Shown: positions 1 through 12,449 of the stretch, piece by piece
Position numbering within the stretch: position 1 is the stretch's first letter
How the letters are laid out: each line of letters opens with the position of its first letter
DNA from: Cristatella mucedo
Taxonomy: Eukaryota > Bryozoa > Phylactolaemata > Cristatellidae
NCBI GenBank assembly: GCA_009760855.2
Contig: WPIO01000146.1
Span: 310,001-374,000, forward strand
DNA length: 64,000 nt
Reading direction: 5' to 3'
The notes under the pieces: generated by a model
What the model was told of the DNA's origin: nothing
Databases searched by the model: none
What the model saw: the letters and a program-made list of their open reading frames with translations, nothing else
Program-made: the position numbers and the translations under genes

Positions 1-570
1 ATTTTACGGCCAGTCAGGTTAAAAGCATACGATCGAAATATACTGATTGAATTACTTCTGTATGCGGAGAGAAGCACACCTATCCACCATAAAATTCAGA
101 AGATTTAAGTCCCCTACCCGTTTTGACTCGTAAATGGCTCAGTTTCTGACAGTTAATATGCGCCTGCTAATTGGACGATCTGGTTATTATAATAATTATG
201 CATTTGATATAGCCCTCTCAATCTTTTCTCAACTCAATCCTCTTTCTAGACACTTTACATTTACTGCGTTCTACAGTAGCAGCAACCGCGTATTAGCTAC
301 AGCTAATAAGCGGTGCATCATTTACCTATGCCAGTCTTCACTTTGGCCATGAACCACAGGCGTCTAAGAACTATGAACTGCAGGCGTCTAAGGCGCCGCG
401 AGAGAAACATGGGGATAAGATAGCTGCATGAAATTCAGGCGTAGACTGAATGATATGCCCTGAGAAATAATAACTACGTTCTGCGATACGTTGATTGGAG
501 CCGGAATAATTTAATACTATTACTCTGGAGAAGATGCCCTTCCTGGCTAGCATCACGTAGCATCTTATAG
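1..570. other. Non-coding DNA with one LINE tail
   Basis: No gene is recognisable. The only structure I see is a decayed L2-like 3' end on the minus strand around 183-275: an AT-rich tail, then the 'CTTGATA..GCCCTC' and 'CTTTCTAGACACTTTACATT' signature of that family. The short open frames here have no recognisable motif. Confidence 0.5.
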
Positions 571-700
571 GTTATAATATAATAATGAACTTGATAAAGC
601 GCCATCAGAGAACTCAATCTCTCTCTAGGCACTTTATATTTGCTGCAAAGGGAAATGCAATTAAATGGTAAGTTATATCATGAGTAATATCAGGTTGAGG
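571..700 (-). mobile_element. L2-like LINE, 3' end only
   Basis: Read on the minus strand this is the family's 3' terminus: 'TTGCTGCAAA' region, the hairpin GCGCC/AGAGA..TTCTCT/GGCGC, 'TTTATCAAG', then the TAT/ATT-rich tail. It is heavily 5'-truncated, as is usual for target-primed reverse transcription. Confidence 0.8.
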
Positions 701-744
701 TTAGAACCTGGGTCGGACCGCATTATATAAGTCTACATAAAAGA

Positions 745-2255
745 AGTACTACTCATATATCGAAACTTAAAACCTTGCTAGTAAGTTTCAGTCTGGCTTT
801 AGAGCAAATCACTCCACAGAGTCAGCTTAAGGGTGTACAACGACCTAATTAGGAATGCAGACATATGTAGAGTGTCTCTGCTTGTTTTGCTTGATCTTTC
901 GCCAGATTTGGGTACTATCGATCACAAAATTCTTCTAGCGCGCCTCTCATCTCGCCTGGGCATCAGTGGCACTGCTCTGCAATGGTTCAGGTCGTATCTC
1001 AGGGGCAGACTCCAGAGTATTAACGTGAATAGACAATGATCATTCGAGGTACCTCTGAAATATGGGGTACCTCAGGGCTCCGTGCTAGGTCCGGTTCTTT
1101 TCACGGTTTATACTCTCCCTCTTGCTGGTGTGATTGCCAAGCATAATCTAGGCTTTCACTTCTATGCGGATGACACTCAATTGTACCTTTGCTTTGAACC
1201 TTCCCAGCCTTCGAGCACCTCAAATTCTCTCAACTCACTTGCTGCATGTATTGATGATATTCGTATATGAATGGAAGCAAACTTTCTAAAACTAAACGAT
1301 GATAAAACTTACTTACTAGTTGTGGGCAAACCCAGTGTGATTTAGAAACTGGAAAGGCTGACGCTCAAAATTGGCTCTGCCAGCATATCTCTTGTTGAAT
1401 CAGCTCGAAATCTAGGTGTCATGTTCCAAAGTGACCTCTCGTTAAAAGACCACATCAGCTCCACAGTCAAATCTGCCCACTTTCAGCTACATAACATTGC
1501 TAAAATTCGGGCTTGTTTAGATAAGGATACCACATCTAAGTTGGTCCATGCATTCATGACATCCCGTCTCGACTTCTACAACTCACTGCTTACTGGCCTA
1601 CCGGCATGTGCGATCAGGCGATTGCAGCTGGTGCAAAACTCTGCTGCTCGGCTTGTCTGTCGTGAGCGTCGAAGTTGCCACATCACACTACTTCTCACCG
1701 ACCTGCACTGACTACCAGTCAAACAACGGATTGACTTTAAGGTTTTGACGCTCACTTTTAGGTTACTTCATTCTTTAGCTCGGGCTTATCTCTCAGATCT
1801 ACTCCTCCACCAGGCCAAGCATCGTACCACCCGCTTTTCGGAATCCAACAGTCTAGAAATACCTCTTACAAACCTCCAATCCTTCGGAGACCGTGCATTT
1901 AGTTCGCATGCTCCCAAAGTCTGGAGCTCCCTCCCGACTTGCGTCAAACATCCCCTGACTTGTCCACAATTAAAAAGAACTTAAAAACATACCTATTCAG
2001 GACAGCATTTAGTGGGTCCCCGTGATTCGTCCTTTATGTGCTTATTTGTGCTGACACTGTGCACGCTGTCACTAACCACTGTTGCATGCTGACCCTATGC
2101 ATGTCACCCTCAACCGTGTTATTCACGTTGTTTGTTTATCAAGCATGATTATACTCACCATTCAATCGCATTTCCCTTTGCAGCAAATGTGAAGCACCTA
2201 GAAAGAGATTGAGTTCTCTGAGGGCGCTTTATCAAGTACATTATTATTAATATTA
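745..2255 (+). mobile_element. L2-like LINE, 5'-truncated copy (RT pseudogene)
   Basis: This copy starts inside the reverse transcriptase. Visible pieces in order are the fragment 'SGFRANHSTES', then 'VLLDLSPDLGTIDHKILLARL' (a decayed form of 'LSAAFDTIDHK'), '[20 protein letters not shown]', the catalytic box '[13 protein letters not shown]', and the C-terminal segment 'RLDFYNSLLTGLPACAIRRL' to 'GDRAFSSHAPKVWSSLPTC'. It ends with the 3' hairpin and a short ATT tail near 2240. Stops and frame changes near 1037, 1268, 1710 and 1984 make it a dead copy. Domain order and the 3' end match the longer copies at 35336 and 50855. Confidence 0.9.
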
Positions 2256-2298
2256 GTATTCTAAATATTATGTATGAATATTTTATTATCTGCACATT

Positions 2299-2330
2299 TC
2301 TGCCTCTATTATTATTATTATTATTATTAT
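2299..2330. repeat. (TTA)n microsatellite
   Basis: A run of TTA/ATT units. Such runs normally mark LINE 3' tails in this window, but no clear L2-like hairpin precedes this one. Confidence 0.7.
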
Positions 2331-2429
2331 GCCTCCTGGAAAACAGGGATGTGAGAAAAGCCTCTTACCAGACCACAGCACCTTTCTTGCAAATGGCGAC
2401 TGTCCTGAAGGATGGAGCGAAACAAGCAG

Positions 2430-3300
2430 AGATACTCAACCTATTTCTGCATTCCTTAGTAGGTCATTATACACCCGAAGCAATGCCGAATCTTCGGAGT
2501 GACTAATTTTAAAACGAGACAGTAACTTACTAGCAAAATTTGAAGTTTCAATATATGAGTGCAGCTGGCATGCCACCGCTCGTTTCAGTGTCTTTGATAG
2601 AAACAGTAGGACTGAGACTGGGCGGAAGTTGATCAAGTTCTCTTGGTGTGGTGTTGCTTTCTTGAGTAGTGGATTACTAATAGCCTTTATGAAAAGTGCT
2701 GGGACATGACCTGAGGCTAAGTACATATCGGTTATGCTAGTTATGAATGGCAGCAGCGGAATTCATCGTAATAGCAGGAGAGTGGGAATATTGTCTAGAG
2801 GAATAGTTGTCTTCTTTGATTGGGATATGAAATTCAGGACGAGGTCACTAGTGACCTCCTTGAATGTAGATATTGAGGTGTTGCGTGGAATTGAGGGGTA
2901 GGATTTCAGGGGGATTCTTCCATCTTAGGGATAGACTCACTGATCTTGTCTAGCCTGTTTACAATGAAGCAGAGAAACGATCGGCTAGGTTATCACAGGG
3001 ATCATTAGGTAAGGGTCTAACCTGGGAGCCGTTAACGAGATCGCCAGATAAGTTGTCAGATAAGTTATCAAAATAAATGTTGAAATAGCCTATAATAAGG
3101 ACAGATCAATTTCTTCTGTACCTGGTGGGTGATAGATTACTTCCACAACCGCTAGGTTAGTGTCGGATGACATAATGACAATAGATTCAAAAGACTGCTT
3201 CGAAGGTACTGCAAACGGCTTGAAGTAAAAGTTTGAGCTGTGATTAAAGCGACTCCACCCACATGATGGCTGCTCATTGCAGTCAGCTGCAACGAGCTCA
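2430..3300 (-). mobile_element. L2-like LINE fragment, EN plus RT N-terminus, minus strand
   Basis: On the minus strand the order is: a decayed endonuclease piece ('GGVALITAQ', then 'VIYHPPGTEE', compare 'VVYRPPGTKS' in better copies), a deletion, then the linker and the start of RT ('LASGHVPALFIKAI..PLLKKATPHQENL.NFRPVS', 'YNDLLRNAEIG'). It lacks the catalytic RT half and the 3' end. It therefore survives as an internal fragment broken at both ends. Confidence 0.75.
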
Positions 3301-3361
3301 TACCATCCTGTGTACCAGGCTCCTTTACATTTGCGTCGCGACGATATCTATAACATACAAT

Positions 3362-3525
3362 TAATATATATAACACCTTTAGAAAACTTAATCTCCATTC
3401 GAGAGATTCACTTATGCCACGGGGCTCGAGCCCAACGACTGAGGAACCTAACTACATTCACCGTAACCTTGGTTGGAGTGAGCACCTTAATCACTGGCCA
3501 AAACCAGCGTAGCGATAATCAAATC
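3362..3525 (-). mobile_element. SINE family A (tRNA-derived head, L2-like tail)
   Basis: Read on the minus strand it has a tRNA-like head (decayed A-box region near 3490-3515, B-box-like 'GGGCTCGAGCCCC' near 3420-3435) followed by a tail resembling the L2-like 3' hairpin. Two further copies lie at 33048-33190 and 45655-45822, so this is a dispersed family. Confidence 0.6.
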
Positions 3526-3668
3526 AGTATTATCGACATTAAAGAGAGTGGAATACATTGATCGTAAAAGGCTAGACTCTGAAAATTTGGATTTAGAATG
3601 CCAAGTTGAGATCCGCCATGCTACAAGTGGCTGATAAAATAACCGAAGGCTCTGGGCCTAACACTTAC

Positions 3669-3965
3669 AGTTAACGGAAACGTTCCTGGTTTCTGACATT
3701 CCAGGCAGCTGGTGGTTTACCACTGTACAGCTGAGAGCAGCTCCGTGCCATTGCACTGAAGCAGTTGTATTAATTATTGCAGTATTCCAGCCAGTTGCAT
3801 TGATTGATGATACATTAGTACCAGAGGTTGACAATGGTTGATGGCTGTTCGTGAACAGTTGCAAGAGGAGCCATGCAGCTGGACGGCCTCCATGTGCAGT
3901 GCAGATAATTACCATCTCGTCAGTGTCGTTGAAGACCAGATGTTGTGGCGTTATTTTGGGGCCAC
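3669..3965 (-). CDS. Ig-like domain exon 3 of a split cell-surface protein gene
   Basis: An internal exon of 297 bp (99 codons), phase 1 at both ends. On the minus strand the acceptor is 'TCTCCAG' ending at 3966 and the donor is GTAAGT at 3668-3663. The translation begins GPKITPQHLVF and has the Ig pattern: 'VIICTAH' (first Cys), 'PAAWLLLQL' (Trp in the strand C position), 'AALSCTVVNH' (second Cys) and a closing 'RNVSVN' strand G. Several N-glycosylation sequons (NDT, NVS, NAT, NTT, NVS) suggest an extracellular location. The split codon joins exactly to the upstream Ig exon ending at 6604, giving '..LKVVG-GPKITPQ..', a typical Ig/Ig hinge. The next exon downstream (below 3663) was not found. 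The family cannot be named beyond Ig superfamily adhesion or receptor type. Confidence 0.8.
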
Positions 3966-4084
3966 CTGGAGAATCTTCATAAAGACGAAAAAGCAGTGAT
4001 TGATACAGTGTACAAGTCACCAGACAGTTGTGCAGTGCAGACACATCCGAAGCAGCTTACAGCCCAAATAAATTAAGTACATAC

Positions 4085-4135
4085 GATTCTTTTGTATAGC
4101 GGCCTAGGAGAATAGAATCTCTATTCGGCACTTTA
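4085..4135 (-). repeat. SINE A / L2-like tail fragment
   Basis: About 50 bp containing 'TTTGTATAGCG', 'AATCTCTATTC' and 'GGCACTTTACAT', the tail signature shared by SINE family A and the L2-like LINE. It abuts a LINE-B 3' end. Confidence 0.5.
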
Positions 4136-4698
4136 CATAATTTAATGTAACGTATCTCTGTCTGTAACTACATAAAGTCATACAAACTAGGTGAGTGTTA
4201 CGCGGGAGAGTTTTGTATAGTAGACTCGCAGCCTAAGCGGCTATCGGTACGAAGTCGGTAGCCAACAGACTTCATCTCACACAACAAAGAGAAAGTGGGA
4301 AGCATAGCAGAGTCAGGAGAGCAATTGAGGTAGTGAGTAGCATGGAAGTAGCAGCTCAGGACCACTGTAAAGGATGAGCCATAGTCGGCAGCAGGAGAGT
4401 ATAGTTGTCTGCGTAAGAATTGTGGAAGCGAGTTTCACAGTCTAGGACCAGCACAGCTACAATTTCTTTAGCCAACAGTCTTTAAGCGGAGGAATGGAAC
4501 AGCCTGTTTATGGTCATACAGGACCTGAGAGCACAAAGAGGCTGAAGCTGGTGCAGCAGTTCAGCCAGGTATGGAGGAGCCAAACCGGGACGGGCCTTGT
4601 GGGTCAGCCTAAGAACTTTTCTCTGCATCCGTTGATCAAACGGCAGCTATCCTAGCTCTTTTAGAACTGAAGACACGTGGTCAAACCACTGAGATTTA
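4136..4698 (-). mobile_element. LINE-B, 3' portion, minus strand
   Basis: On the minus strand this encodes a decayed C-terminal RT segment of a second LINE family (pieces like 'PVDQRMQRKVL', 'QFSQV', 'LWNSLPQ') followed by the family's 3' UTR, with the 'CTTTATG.AGTT.CAGACAGAGATAC' motif and a CATTA-like end at 4136. It lies inside the intron between Ig exons 2 and 3. Confidence 0.8.
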
Positions 4699-4805
4699 TA
4701 ACAATAATAATAATAATAATAGTAATACACTTGATAAAGCGCCTTCAGATAACTCAATCTCTTTCTAGGCGGTTTACATTTGCCGCAAAGGAACGTAATG
4801 TACGA
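4699..4805 (-). mobile_element. L2-like LINE, 3' end only
   Basis: An (AAT)n tail at 4702-4722, then the conserved 'ACTTGATAAAGCGCC', 'CTCAATCTCTTTCTAGG' and 'TTTACATTTGCCGCAAAGG' block. It is a strongly 5'-truncated insertion next to LINE-B. Confidence 0.85.
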
Positions 4806-5744
4806 GCTTTGAAGTTTGTGCACGACATTTGACTAGCTTCAGGACCTGTTGCGACATCCGGTGATCAATAAATGTGAGCAGTCTCTGCTTGGATAAGCTG
4901 AAACAGCCGCAATAATTGTCAAAGGCTCCTATGATGCCCGGCTATTGTTTGAAGCCATGGATCTCTGCTGATCCACAATGCCCCGACAACCCCATGATGC
5001 ACTGCTAACCCATATGGCCCAATAGTACCCTCAAGAGACTTCCTGTGTTGTTTATAGCTGGTTAATAAGAGCTAACATCAATGCAAATATGTATGATTGG
5101 TCCAAATTACCAGCAATTAAGATAGCATAGGGCAGGCGCCATCAAGCTAAATTCTAGAAACATAAAACCAAGCATATAACATATAATAAGCAACACGAAT
5201 TGAGGCCAATTTTAGCCTGAACAAATGAAATGGCTGAAAAAAGAGGAATGATTGAGTGTTTAGCAGATGAAATATCCGCAGGGATTATCGACTGATGTTA
5301 TAACTCCTAGTTAGAGGCCCAAGCCATTTTACAAGTGTGGACCTCTCATATGTCCAAGCAAGGACTACTTAATCGACCACGTCGAATAGCGAAGTCGCTG
5401 CTCCAGCAAAATTCCACAGCTCACATGGTGAACTACTTAACAGAGCCTCTGAAGTGAGCGTATAGTGATGTGGGCAGGCGAGGGCAAAAAAGCCCCACAG
5501 ACGAGCTGTTGGAGCGGTATATTTTTTTTATCGATGCCAGAGAAATATTAAGCACTGAGCCACAGCCTTTGAACTCACATGCGAAGAGCGAACATAATTT
5601 CGATGGCTTCCTGTAATCTGGTCGTTTGCCAAGGTAGGGCAAAAAGAGAGGGAATAGCTTACAAATAGGCAGCTGAAGAGGCATTCAGTCTGCAGCAACC
5701 AATGCTGACGGTAACATGATCCGGGTTCTTATTAGCCTCTATTA
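4806..5744. other. Intronic DNA, nothing recognised
   Basis: No recognisable gene or repeat. An 83-codon minus-strand frame at 5433-5684 has no motif I can identify and no splice context that convinces me. Confidence 0.4.
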
Positions 5745-5965
5745 ACCGGATCCTCCATGGGTTGCAGTGGCTAAGGTCTGCATGTGAGGCAGTCAAACTC
5801 GACAAACGACTTTGGGTTCAAAGTCAGTCAGTACAGCCAGTACCGGTACTGCCGGCTCTATAAACTGGCGTACGAATGGTCCAGCTAACGACACCTGATG
5901 GGCCAGCAGACAGTGTGTAGGTTACAGCTTAGATACGCCTGCTGAGAGATAGAACTCAATACCAG
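5745..5965 (+). mobile_element. Candidate SINE family C (tRNA-like head)
   Basis: Near 5757-5825 the sequence carries an A-box-like 'CAGTGGCTAAGGTCTG' and, about 45 bp later, a B-box-like 'GGGTTCAAAGTC', the spacing of an internal RNA polymerase III promoter. I found no second copy in the window, so it could also be an isolated tRNA pseudogene. Confidence 0.4.
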
Positions 5966-5997
5966 TAAGCGAATTTATTAATTGATGCACCCTTCAT

Positions 5998-6500
5998 GAC
6001 ACCATTGTAATGTAATTCATCTCCGTCTATAGCTCCACAAAGTCAGAAAGACTATGTGGGTGTTACGCAGGAGAGTTTTGTATAGCTCACTCACAGCCTA
6101 AGCGGCTTTCGGTACGCATTCGGTACCCAACAGACTTCGTCTCACGCAACAAAGAGAAAGTGGGAAGCATAGCAGAGTCAGGAGAGCAGTTGAGGTAGTG
6201 AGTAGCATAGAAGTAGCAGCTCAGGACCGCTGAAAAAGATATGCCATAGTTGGCAGTAGGAGAGTAGTTGTCGTTGCGTAAGAATTGTGGGAGCGAGTTC
6301 CACAGTCTAGGACCTGCAGAGCTAAAGCTTCTGTCGCCAACTGTCTTTAAGCGGAGGAATGGGACGGCTAATTTATTGTCTACACAGGACCTCAGGGCAC
6401 GAACAGGCTGAAACTGATGTAGCAGTTCAGCTAGGTACGAAGGAGATCCATTGAGCATTACCACGGAGTATTGAATCTCTGTCCTAAAATAACCCTACAA
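5998..6500 (-). mobile_element. LINE-B, 3' portion, minus strand
   Basis: An open minus-strand frame at 6087-6464 reads 'PSYLAELLHQFQPVRALRSC', 'LKTVGDRSFSSAGPRLWNSLPQFLRND', the C-terminal segment that follows RT in this family, then the 3' UTR and a CATTGTAATGTAAT end. The same block recurs at 4136, 11600, 13445, 47580, 57700 and 61686. Confidence 0.85.
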
Positions 6501-6603
6501 ATACGTGTCGCTGCGATAGCTAATGATTTGACATGGAAGGCAAGTGATGAATCCAAGTAATCAATTTAAAAAAACTTTTCTGTCGCAACGCAAAACAACT
6601 TAC

Positions 6604-6957
6604 CTACTACTTTCAAGGATACGGGGAGACTGGTAGATGTCTCGGTTGTAGATTCTCCAGTATATGTAGCACTGCACGTATAATTGAGCTCCATGAAAAG
6701 AGTCGCATTTACTGATACACTGGTCGTCATTGCTGTCGAATTTTGAGTACTTTTACAGTCCTTTACATGACCAAAATTTCCTTTTCCTGTCGCGACTCTT
6801 AGTTGGTTTCCTGGGAAACAGCACCATTCATTTCCTCCTGTACCGTCAGAAATCACGACACTTGTAATGAAGCCAGGGTTAATAACCGCGATACACGTAA
6901 AATTAATTGGGCTGTCACTGTACACGGAATTGGGAGTTATCTCGAGGTTCACTTCTC
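6604..6957 (-). CDS. Ig-like domain exon 2 of a split cell-surface protein gene
   Basis: An internal exon of 354 bp (118 codons), phase 1 at both ends. The acceptor is strong (pyrimidine-rich 'TTTTATTGTTTCAG', AG at 6959-6958) and the donor is GTAAGT directly after 6604. The translation opens 'GEVNLEITPNSVYSDSPINF' with the first Ig Cys in 'FTCIAV' and the second in 'NYTCSATY', and closes with 'LPVSLKVVG'. Between the canonical cysteines are further cysteines ('EWCCF', 'VKDC'), echoing exon Ig1. Sequons NFT, NST, NAT and NYT indicate a secreted or surface protein. The split codon joins without a frame change both upstream (exon Ig1, '..ACSNG-GEVNL') and downstream (exon Ig3). Confidence 0.85.
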
Positions 6958-7221
6958 CTGAAACAATAAAAGGCGAGCTTGGATTTAAATATGAATGTAT
7001 GAACCACGCGCTATAACAGAGAGCAGTTGGTTCGACCATTAAACGATTAATGAGAACGCACAGCCTCGATTCACCTCAGCACATCAAAATCTGCATTGAA
7101 TTAGCATAATTTAGGAGTCAGATGAATACGCATGTGTTACACTCAACTTTTTTACGCCCGAGTGAACTTGTGGTTTTTTTTGGATCCCGGTACCTGCTTA
7201 ACTGTGCAGAATTCAGTGGTT

Positions 7222-7352
7222 GTAGGACATTCCCACCCCGGAAGTTTCCCCGCCCTGACATATCCCCTCTGATGGACCCTAGGACATTTCCTCCCCGGAC
7301 ATCCCCCCGAGGTAGGACATTCTCCTCCGGGTGTAGGACATTCCCCCCTATG
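7222..7352. repeat. Degenerate GTAGGACATTCC minisatellite
   Basis: The motif GTAGGACATTC followed by a C-rich stretch occurs at about 7222, 7310 and 7334, with partial forms at 7256, 7281 and 7297. An inverted version ('GGGGGAGTGTCCTACCC') appears near 7850-7866, on the other side of the CpG-rich block at 7450-7735. Confidence 0.65.
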
Positions 7353-7449
7353 TTGATGAATGTATAACTAAGAATACAGATATTATGTAATATATACATG
7401 ATCAAATGAAGTTCACGCTCTATTGAAATAAACCAACTCAGTATAAGTG

Positions 7450-7735
7450 GCGATTTCATGGCACGACCGACGGAGGCGGTACGGCCAGCGCGGCGTCGGC
7501 GTCTGTGGTCGACTCGCGAAGCCCGGTGCAGCAACGACTACGGCGGCGGCGAGGTTTGGTCGGGCGGAAGCCGGCGCTGCCGATGCCGGGAGGGCCACGG
7601 CGGCGGCGGTGGCCGAGGATACTGCTACGTGCTCGCGGCTGCTTCCGAGAACGTCTACTGCTGGCCACCCGGGGCAGAGCTTTGACCTTGCACTTGGTCG
7701 TCTGCCGAAAAGCAGGGCCACAGCGACCGCATTTC
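7450..7735. other. CpG-rich GC block
   Basis: About 285 bp with very high GC and many CpG dinucleotides (CGGCGGCGG runs) inside AT-richer flanks. Long open frames exist in several frames and both strands, as expected from stop-poor GC-rich DNA, so coding is not supported. It could be the body of a small mobile element (the GGACATTCC repeats flank it in opposite orientations) or a CpG-island-like regulatory block. Confidence 0.5.
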
Positions 7736-8248
7736 TAACGACTATACTATAAGAATATGCTACATATTATATATTATTTTACAAGATATGTAAACAAGAC
7801 AATTTATAACATGAAATTTCTATACGGAAGGGTAGGAAACGCCTTACACGGGGGAGTGTCCTACCCAGGGGGGAGAACGTCCATACCATGGATTCGGAAT
7901 ATGTTACATAAGAGATCCTACTAATCAGCGATCACCAAAACTTTTCTCTCATGCATCACGGCAGCTTGTGAAAGCATGATACCTTATTTGGCAATGTAAA
8001 ATAGTGATGGAGATTTTGTCCTCTTAAGCCACCGTGAAAAATGCTGAGGTACTATTTTATTGTAAATTCAATTCGCTTGAAAATAGCGAAGTCGATAGAG
8101 AGAGCGGCAAGCATTACCAGGCTCTTTGTGGTTATTCATGCTTCTGTCACCGTATCTCAGTAATCCTGCTTAGGAGGACACGGAAATCTACTGAAAGAAC
8201 TTACTACTTCCTCATGTCCACTCTTACTACGGACCTTAAACCCGCCGA

Positions 8249-8428
8249 TAAAATAATACTAGCTGATATAACAGCCTCTTTTTTATAGCGACAGATGAGC
8301 CTTTACGGCTATCATCACCGCTTGCAGCAGCAATAAAGGATTGCCTACCGCAGGATTCGAACCCACGACCTCGGGACCGAGGTCGTGAAAAGCAACCTCC
8401 TTACCTAGTGAGCCATTATGGCTTGTTA
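8249..8428 (-). mobile_element. SINE family B (tRNA-derived)
   Basis: On the minus strand: 'AGCCATAATGGCTCACTAGG' (A-box region), a hairpin CACGACCTCGG/CCGAGGTCGTG, B box 'GGGTTCGAATCC', then a body with 'GGCGGTGATAGCCGTAAAGG' and 'CTGTCGCTATAAAAAAGAGGC'. Plus-strand copies at 13253 and 34267 have the same order, which defines the family. Confidence 0.85.
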
Positions 8429-9480
8429 GCAACAGACACCATAACGTAAGAAAAAGACCACTTAGAAACTTAAGAACATGGCCAGTCGACAGGTTAAGTT
8501 GAAGTGTTTGATCGCCACATCAGCACAAGCAAATCACTTTAATCTTGCTTTTCCTTAGAATAGTACAAAGATATAAAAAGTCTGAATAAACGGAAGCACT
8601 TTTTTTAATGGAGACATTATCATACTATTTCCGTCAGCTACTCCAATCGTACGCCTGCATTGGATAAGCCCAAAGGTAAAAACCTATGCTTCTGGAATTA
8701 CCGCCCATATTTACAGACCGTTTTAAGGCTTTCTGGTGTCCTTTTACCCTTTAATGATGTCCCAAGTTAAGATCTATCATTGAGTATGTAGAGTGGGAGA
8801 CTTCGAGGCTTTAAATGAATTCGAGAAAAATCTCCTTCTCAACAGCCACTGAGTCTTTGTGACATTGTGACAGAAGGAGATACGGTGCAGAAAAAACCGA
8901 AGCGGAAGCTGGCCAGCATCGTTTCGAGGTTACGCCTCCAGCCTTTAGTTTTTCCAAATCAATTACACTGTACTTTAGTTTCCGAGAGTCTTAGGTATGA
9001 TCCTAACATAACAGATACTGTATTTGGCATAAGACAGTTGTGTCGGTATCCACGGAGAGGTGGTTCAAAGCCCATTGCCCAACTGAAGAAAATTTTCAAA
9101 ATACGGCTGTGTCTAGATCCTATTGGTTGTAATTCAGCAAACCGGGAAAAGGTAATCGTCATTAGTTGCAATAATGTACTAAACACATTTTATTATTATA
9201 GTGGTGATCTTATAATGATAATAGTGGGTATTTAACCAAATTGCACTGACAGGAAAGTAGTACTGGCCTACCCGCTCAAATTTCTATGTGCTCTGTTTAT
9301 ATTGGTTATTCAGGAAAGTGTTCTGCTAAACTTCGGTGAGCTAAAAGTCAGTGTTAAATCAAGCTTGAGCACATCGATCAGTTCCACACTTGACTTGATT
9401 AAATTTTCGTGGTGCTTAACAGCAGTAATTCTGGGAAAATGATAGCTATTGTGCATCTGATCCAATTGTCGGGTGTACTA
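8429..9480. other. Unassigned DNA
   Basis: No recognisable element. A 122-codon plus-strand frame at 8867-9235 shows no known motif and ends in low-complexity residues. I do not call it a gene. Confidence 0.4.
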
Positions 9481-10885
<1,405 letters not shown>

Positions 10886-10889
10886 GTTT

Positions 10890-12205
10890 CTACGGGATTT
10901 TATTAATGCTATCGTGCATAAAATTGTCAGCTCATGATAGGATAGAAATTTATGCAACAATAAACCAGGCACTGACTTGGTTTAAATCGTACCCGTCTGA
11001 CCCTGTTCCATCCTTGTCGTATGGGGATCTGGTCTCACACAAGAAACGGGTCACCTGTGGAGTCCTTCAAGGGTCCGTCCTCGGTCCCTTGCTGTTCTCC
11101 ATTTATACTCAAACTCTGGGAAAAGTGACTAAATGCCATGGAATACGATATCACTTTTATTCTACCGATACTCAGTTTCTCAATCACACCGTCGGAATCT
11201 GCTGCAACAACTGATAAACTGTTGTCTTGCCGATATTCGATTCTGGATGTCCAAAAACTTTATGAAACTAAATGACGATAAAACCGAACTGCTGCTCATC
11301 AGACATCCTAAGAGTGTGGTGGGATTAGAAGGCTTTGTTCTTCTAATAGGTGATACTGTCGTGCGACCATCACATGTGCTCGGATTTGAGGCATCGTCTT
11401 GAGCAGCAGTCTAATTTTCTAAAGCTTCGTACAGAAGACTGCTTCCACAGCTAGCCTTTGTGTCGAATCCAAATCTAAGATTAGGAGCCGTTTCCACAGT
11501 GGCTTGCAGATATTTTAACTATCTCCTTAGTTCCGTCTCGGCTTGATTTTTATAATTCCTTTTAGGCTAGGCTACCAAAGAAAGCAACTAGTCTACTGCA
11601 GCAGACTATGAATATGGCTGCAAGGCTAGTCTTCAAGTCCCAGAGGTTGGAGCAGGCGTCTCTTTTTCTAAAAGAGCTAGGATAGCTACCGGTTGATCCA
11701 CGGATACAGAGCAAAGTTCTGACGCTGACCCACAAGGCCTGCCACGGCTGGGATCCTCCATACCTAGCTGAACAGCTGAACCAGTTTCAGCCTCCTCGTG
11801 CCCTTCGGCCCTGTATGGACAATAAATTAGCCGTTCCATTCCCGCTTGAAGAGATTTGACGCCAAAATATTTAGCTGTGCATGTCCTGAAATGTAGAACT
11901 CGCATCCACAATTCTTATGCAACGAGCACTACTCTTCTGCTGCCGACTATGGCTCATCCTTTCCAGTGGTCCTGAACTGCTACTTCCAAGCTGCTCACTA
12001 CCTCAAATGCTCTCCTGACTCTGCTATGCTTTCCACTTTCTCTTTGTTGCGTGAGACGAAGTCCTTTTTCTACCGACTGCGTACCGAAAGCCGCTTAGGC
12101 TGTGAGTCCGCTGTACAAAAGTGTCCTGGGTAACACCCGCATAGTCTTTATGGCTTAGTGGAGTAAACAGACGGAGATACCTTACATTACGTCACGCCAG
12201 CTGGC
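10890..12205 (+). mobile_element. LINE-B, longest copy (RT pseudogene)
   Basis: The RT segment reads 'LTWFKSYPSDPVPSLSYGDL', '[20 protein letters not shown]', then a degraded catalytic box ('YHFYSTDTQF' in place of the expected YADDTQ) and 'WMSKNFMKLNDDKTELLLIR'. The C-terminal part continues through frameshifts: 'LKELG..PVDPRIQSKVLTLTHKACHGWDPPYLAEQLNQFQPPRALR', then the 3' UTR to about 12200 with the 'ACAGACGGAGATACCTTACATTACG' type of end. It begins inside RT, so it is 5'-truncated. Loss of the catalytic aspartates and several stops make it inactive. It shares RT organisation with the L2-like family but differs in sequence and 3' end. Confidence 0.85.
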
Positions 12206-12449
12206 TTCCACAGCTATAGTAGACAAGTGAGGTAACTTCTTGCATCCAGCTAGCACTCCTAACGTTTCTTGACCGATCCAGTTTTTTTTCTCAAAATCAA
12301 ACCGCAAACATCCATTATGGGAATCATTACAGCACTAACTCGATTAAAGCAGATCCGCTTGCAGTTAGACCTTAGCAAATTGAAAATGAGGTACCCTGCG
12401 GCTACCTAATGCGTTCAGGGAAAAAAGAGCTCTCCTTCATCAGACTCCA

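Noticed and set aside
7413-7752. Five overlapping open frames in the CpG-rich block
   Set aside because: GC-rich DNA rarely contains stop codons, and frames on both strands overlap completely. None shows a known domain or splice context.
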